A stretch of DNA of 6,154 nucleotides, from positions 1 through 6,154 of the forward strand of contig JAFPYE010000088.1 in assembly GCA_017412325.1 (NCBI GenBank), in the 5' to 3' direction. Under the pieces are notes generated by a model, which saw nothing but the letters and a program-made list of their open reading frames with translations, did no database searches and was not told where the DNA came from. The translations under genes were made by a program, and so were the position numbers. Origin of the DNA: Kiritimatiellia bacterium. GTDB lineage: Bacteria; Verrucomicrobiota; Kiritimatiellia; RFP12; UBA1067. Within the stretch, counting starts at the first letter, position 1; each line of letters opens with the position of its first letter. Shown here one piece after another: positions 5,600-6,154 of this stretch.

Positions 5600-6154
5600 T
5601 GACAATCCTTTCCGTGATGGTGTCCCCGTCCGCACGTGCAGCCGTGCGCGTGGTCCGCGCCGCCGCCCTTCTTTTGCTCGCGCGCAATCAAGTCCTCGGC
5701 GAGCGCGCCCGTCGCGTCCAGCCCCGCCTCGTCCGCCGCCGCCAGCAGGTTCTCGAGCGCCGGCAGGACGAACTTCCCGAACTGCGGCTGGCCGACCGAC
5801 GCGAGCCGCCCATACGCGCCCAGGCACTGGACGAGCCGCTCCACCGCCGCGAACGGCAGCACGGCGGCGATTGCGTCGCCACGCCCCGACTTCTGGCCGT
5901 AGAGCGCCGCGAGCGCCCGCCGCTCGCCCTCGGTCAGCTTGACGTACGGATCGTAGAGCAGGCTCGCGAGGTCGTAGACCGCGGGTCCCCGGCGCATGCC
6001 CTGGAAATCGATGAACGACAGGCGGTCGTTCTTCCACAGCACGTTCGTCGACTGGAAGTCGCGGTGGACGAGCGCGGGCGGCTCCGCGAGCAGTTTCGCC
6101 GCGACGCCCTCCAGCTCCGCGCGCACCGCCTCCGGCAGCTCCATTCCGTAGCGC
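5587..6154 (-). CDS. APH/AmgK-like phosphotransferase, N-terminus cut by window edge, with Cys/His-rich tail
   Basis: ATP-dependent small-molecule kinase of the aminoglycoside phosphotransferase fold. The frame is open to the right window edge (188 visible residues), so the N-lobe and hinge lie outside. Numbering from the first visible Met (6144): catalytic loop LVHRDFQSTNVLW at 25-37 (Asp29, Asn34), metal-binding IDFQG at 45-49, then GPAVYDLASLLYDPYV at 53-68, which anchors the C-lobe. The HRDFQSxN plus IDFQG plus GPxxYDLASLLxDPY combination resembles AmgK-type kinases, which phosphorylate the anomeric carbon of MurNAc/GlcNAc in peptidoglycan recycling; other sugar substrates are equally possible. 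After a helical C-lobe, residues 165-183 form a tail with five His and four Cys (HAHGCTCG, GHHHGK, CQC), likely metal-binding and not part of the kinase fold. The stop overlaps the next gene by 13 nt. The true start is not in the window; the Met at 6144 is only an internal residue in my reading. Confidence 0.88.
   Translation of the reverse strand, partial: RYGMELPEAVRAELEGVAAKLLAEPPALVHRDFQSTNVLWKNDRLSFIDFQGMRRGPAVYDLASLLYDPYVKLTEGERRALAALYGQKSGRGDAIAAVLPFAAVERLVQCLGAYGRLASVGQPQFGKFVLPALENLLAAADEAGLDATGALAEDLIAREQKKGGGADHAHGCTCGRGHHHGKDCQCGR
5606..5613 (-). promoter_or_regulatory. Ribosome binding site of the 705-residue gene
   Basis: GGAAAGGA on the minus strand, six bases before the ATG at 5599. 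It decides the start against much longer upstream extensions in the same open frame. The same bases encode Gly-Lys-Asp in the Cys/His-rich tail of the upstream phosphotransferase. Confidence 0.75.

Noticed and set aside
3534..5687. 717-codon minus-strand frame overlapping the unknown gene
   Set aside because: Alternative frame of the same DNA, Arg/Ala/Gly-rich throughout; the competing frame has balanced composition, a good ribosome binding site and kinase-like motifs.
5600..6037. Upstream extension of the 705-residue gene to a start at 6037 (851 residues)
   Set aside because: The extra 146 residues are Arg/Gly/Ala-rich and lie out of frame over the clearly real phosphotransferase; the ATG at 5599 has a strong ribosome binding site.
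1..6154. Mobile element, CRISPR array, tRNA or rRNA
   Set aside because: No spaced direct repeats, terminal inverted repeats, transposase motifs or tRNA-like cloverleaf were seen; the window is almost completely coding.

Overview
The window is one compact run of six genes, all transcribed right to left (minus strand), with both end genes cut by the window edges. In transcription order they are: the C-terminal part of an APH/AmgK-type sugar or aminoglycoside phosphotransferase (6154 to 5587); a 705-residue protein of unrecognised family with a possible kinase-like C-terminal half (5599 to 3482); kdsB, CMP-Kdo synthetase (3537 to 2791); azlC (2834 to 2220); an azlD gene carrying an unusual ExbD/TolR-like C-terminal extension (2230 to 1553); and ilvD, dihydroxy-acid dehydratase, lacking its last ~60-70 codons (1481 to 1). 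No convincing plus-strand gene, RNA gene, mobile element or CRISPR array is visible.

The organism is a Gram-negative (LPS-making) bacterium with a GC-rich genome. KdsB implies Kdo-containing lipopolysaccharide, and the IlvD is of the E. coli-like class with the [14 protein letters not shown] signature. Gene order and style would fit an uncultured Verrucomicrobiota/Kiritimatiellota-type lineage, but this is a weak guess from impression, not from a diagnostic marker.

The first five genes form four successive overlaps (13, 56, 44 and 11 nt), which strongly suggests one co-transcribed and translationally coupled unit. The only true intergenic gap is 71 nt, between azlD and ilvD. It holds a short GC-rich hairpin followed by seven T residues and, fused to that T-run, a consensus TTGACA -35-like hexamer, so ilvD may be partly or wholly on its own promoter.

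Functionally the right half looks like cell-envelope sugar metabolism (phosphotransferase, unknown possibly kinase-like protein, CMP-Kdo synthesis). The left half is branched-chain amino acid handling: AzlC/AzlD family proteins export branched-chain amino acids and IlvD makes their 2-keto-acid precursors. The two most noteworthy items are the AzlD-ExbD-like fusion, with a lipobox-like motif at the joint, and the unknown 705-residue protein, in which a D-x4-N catalytic-loop-like motif and other kinase landmarks can be read in the right order.
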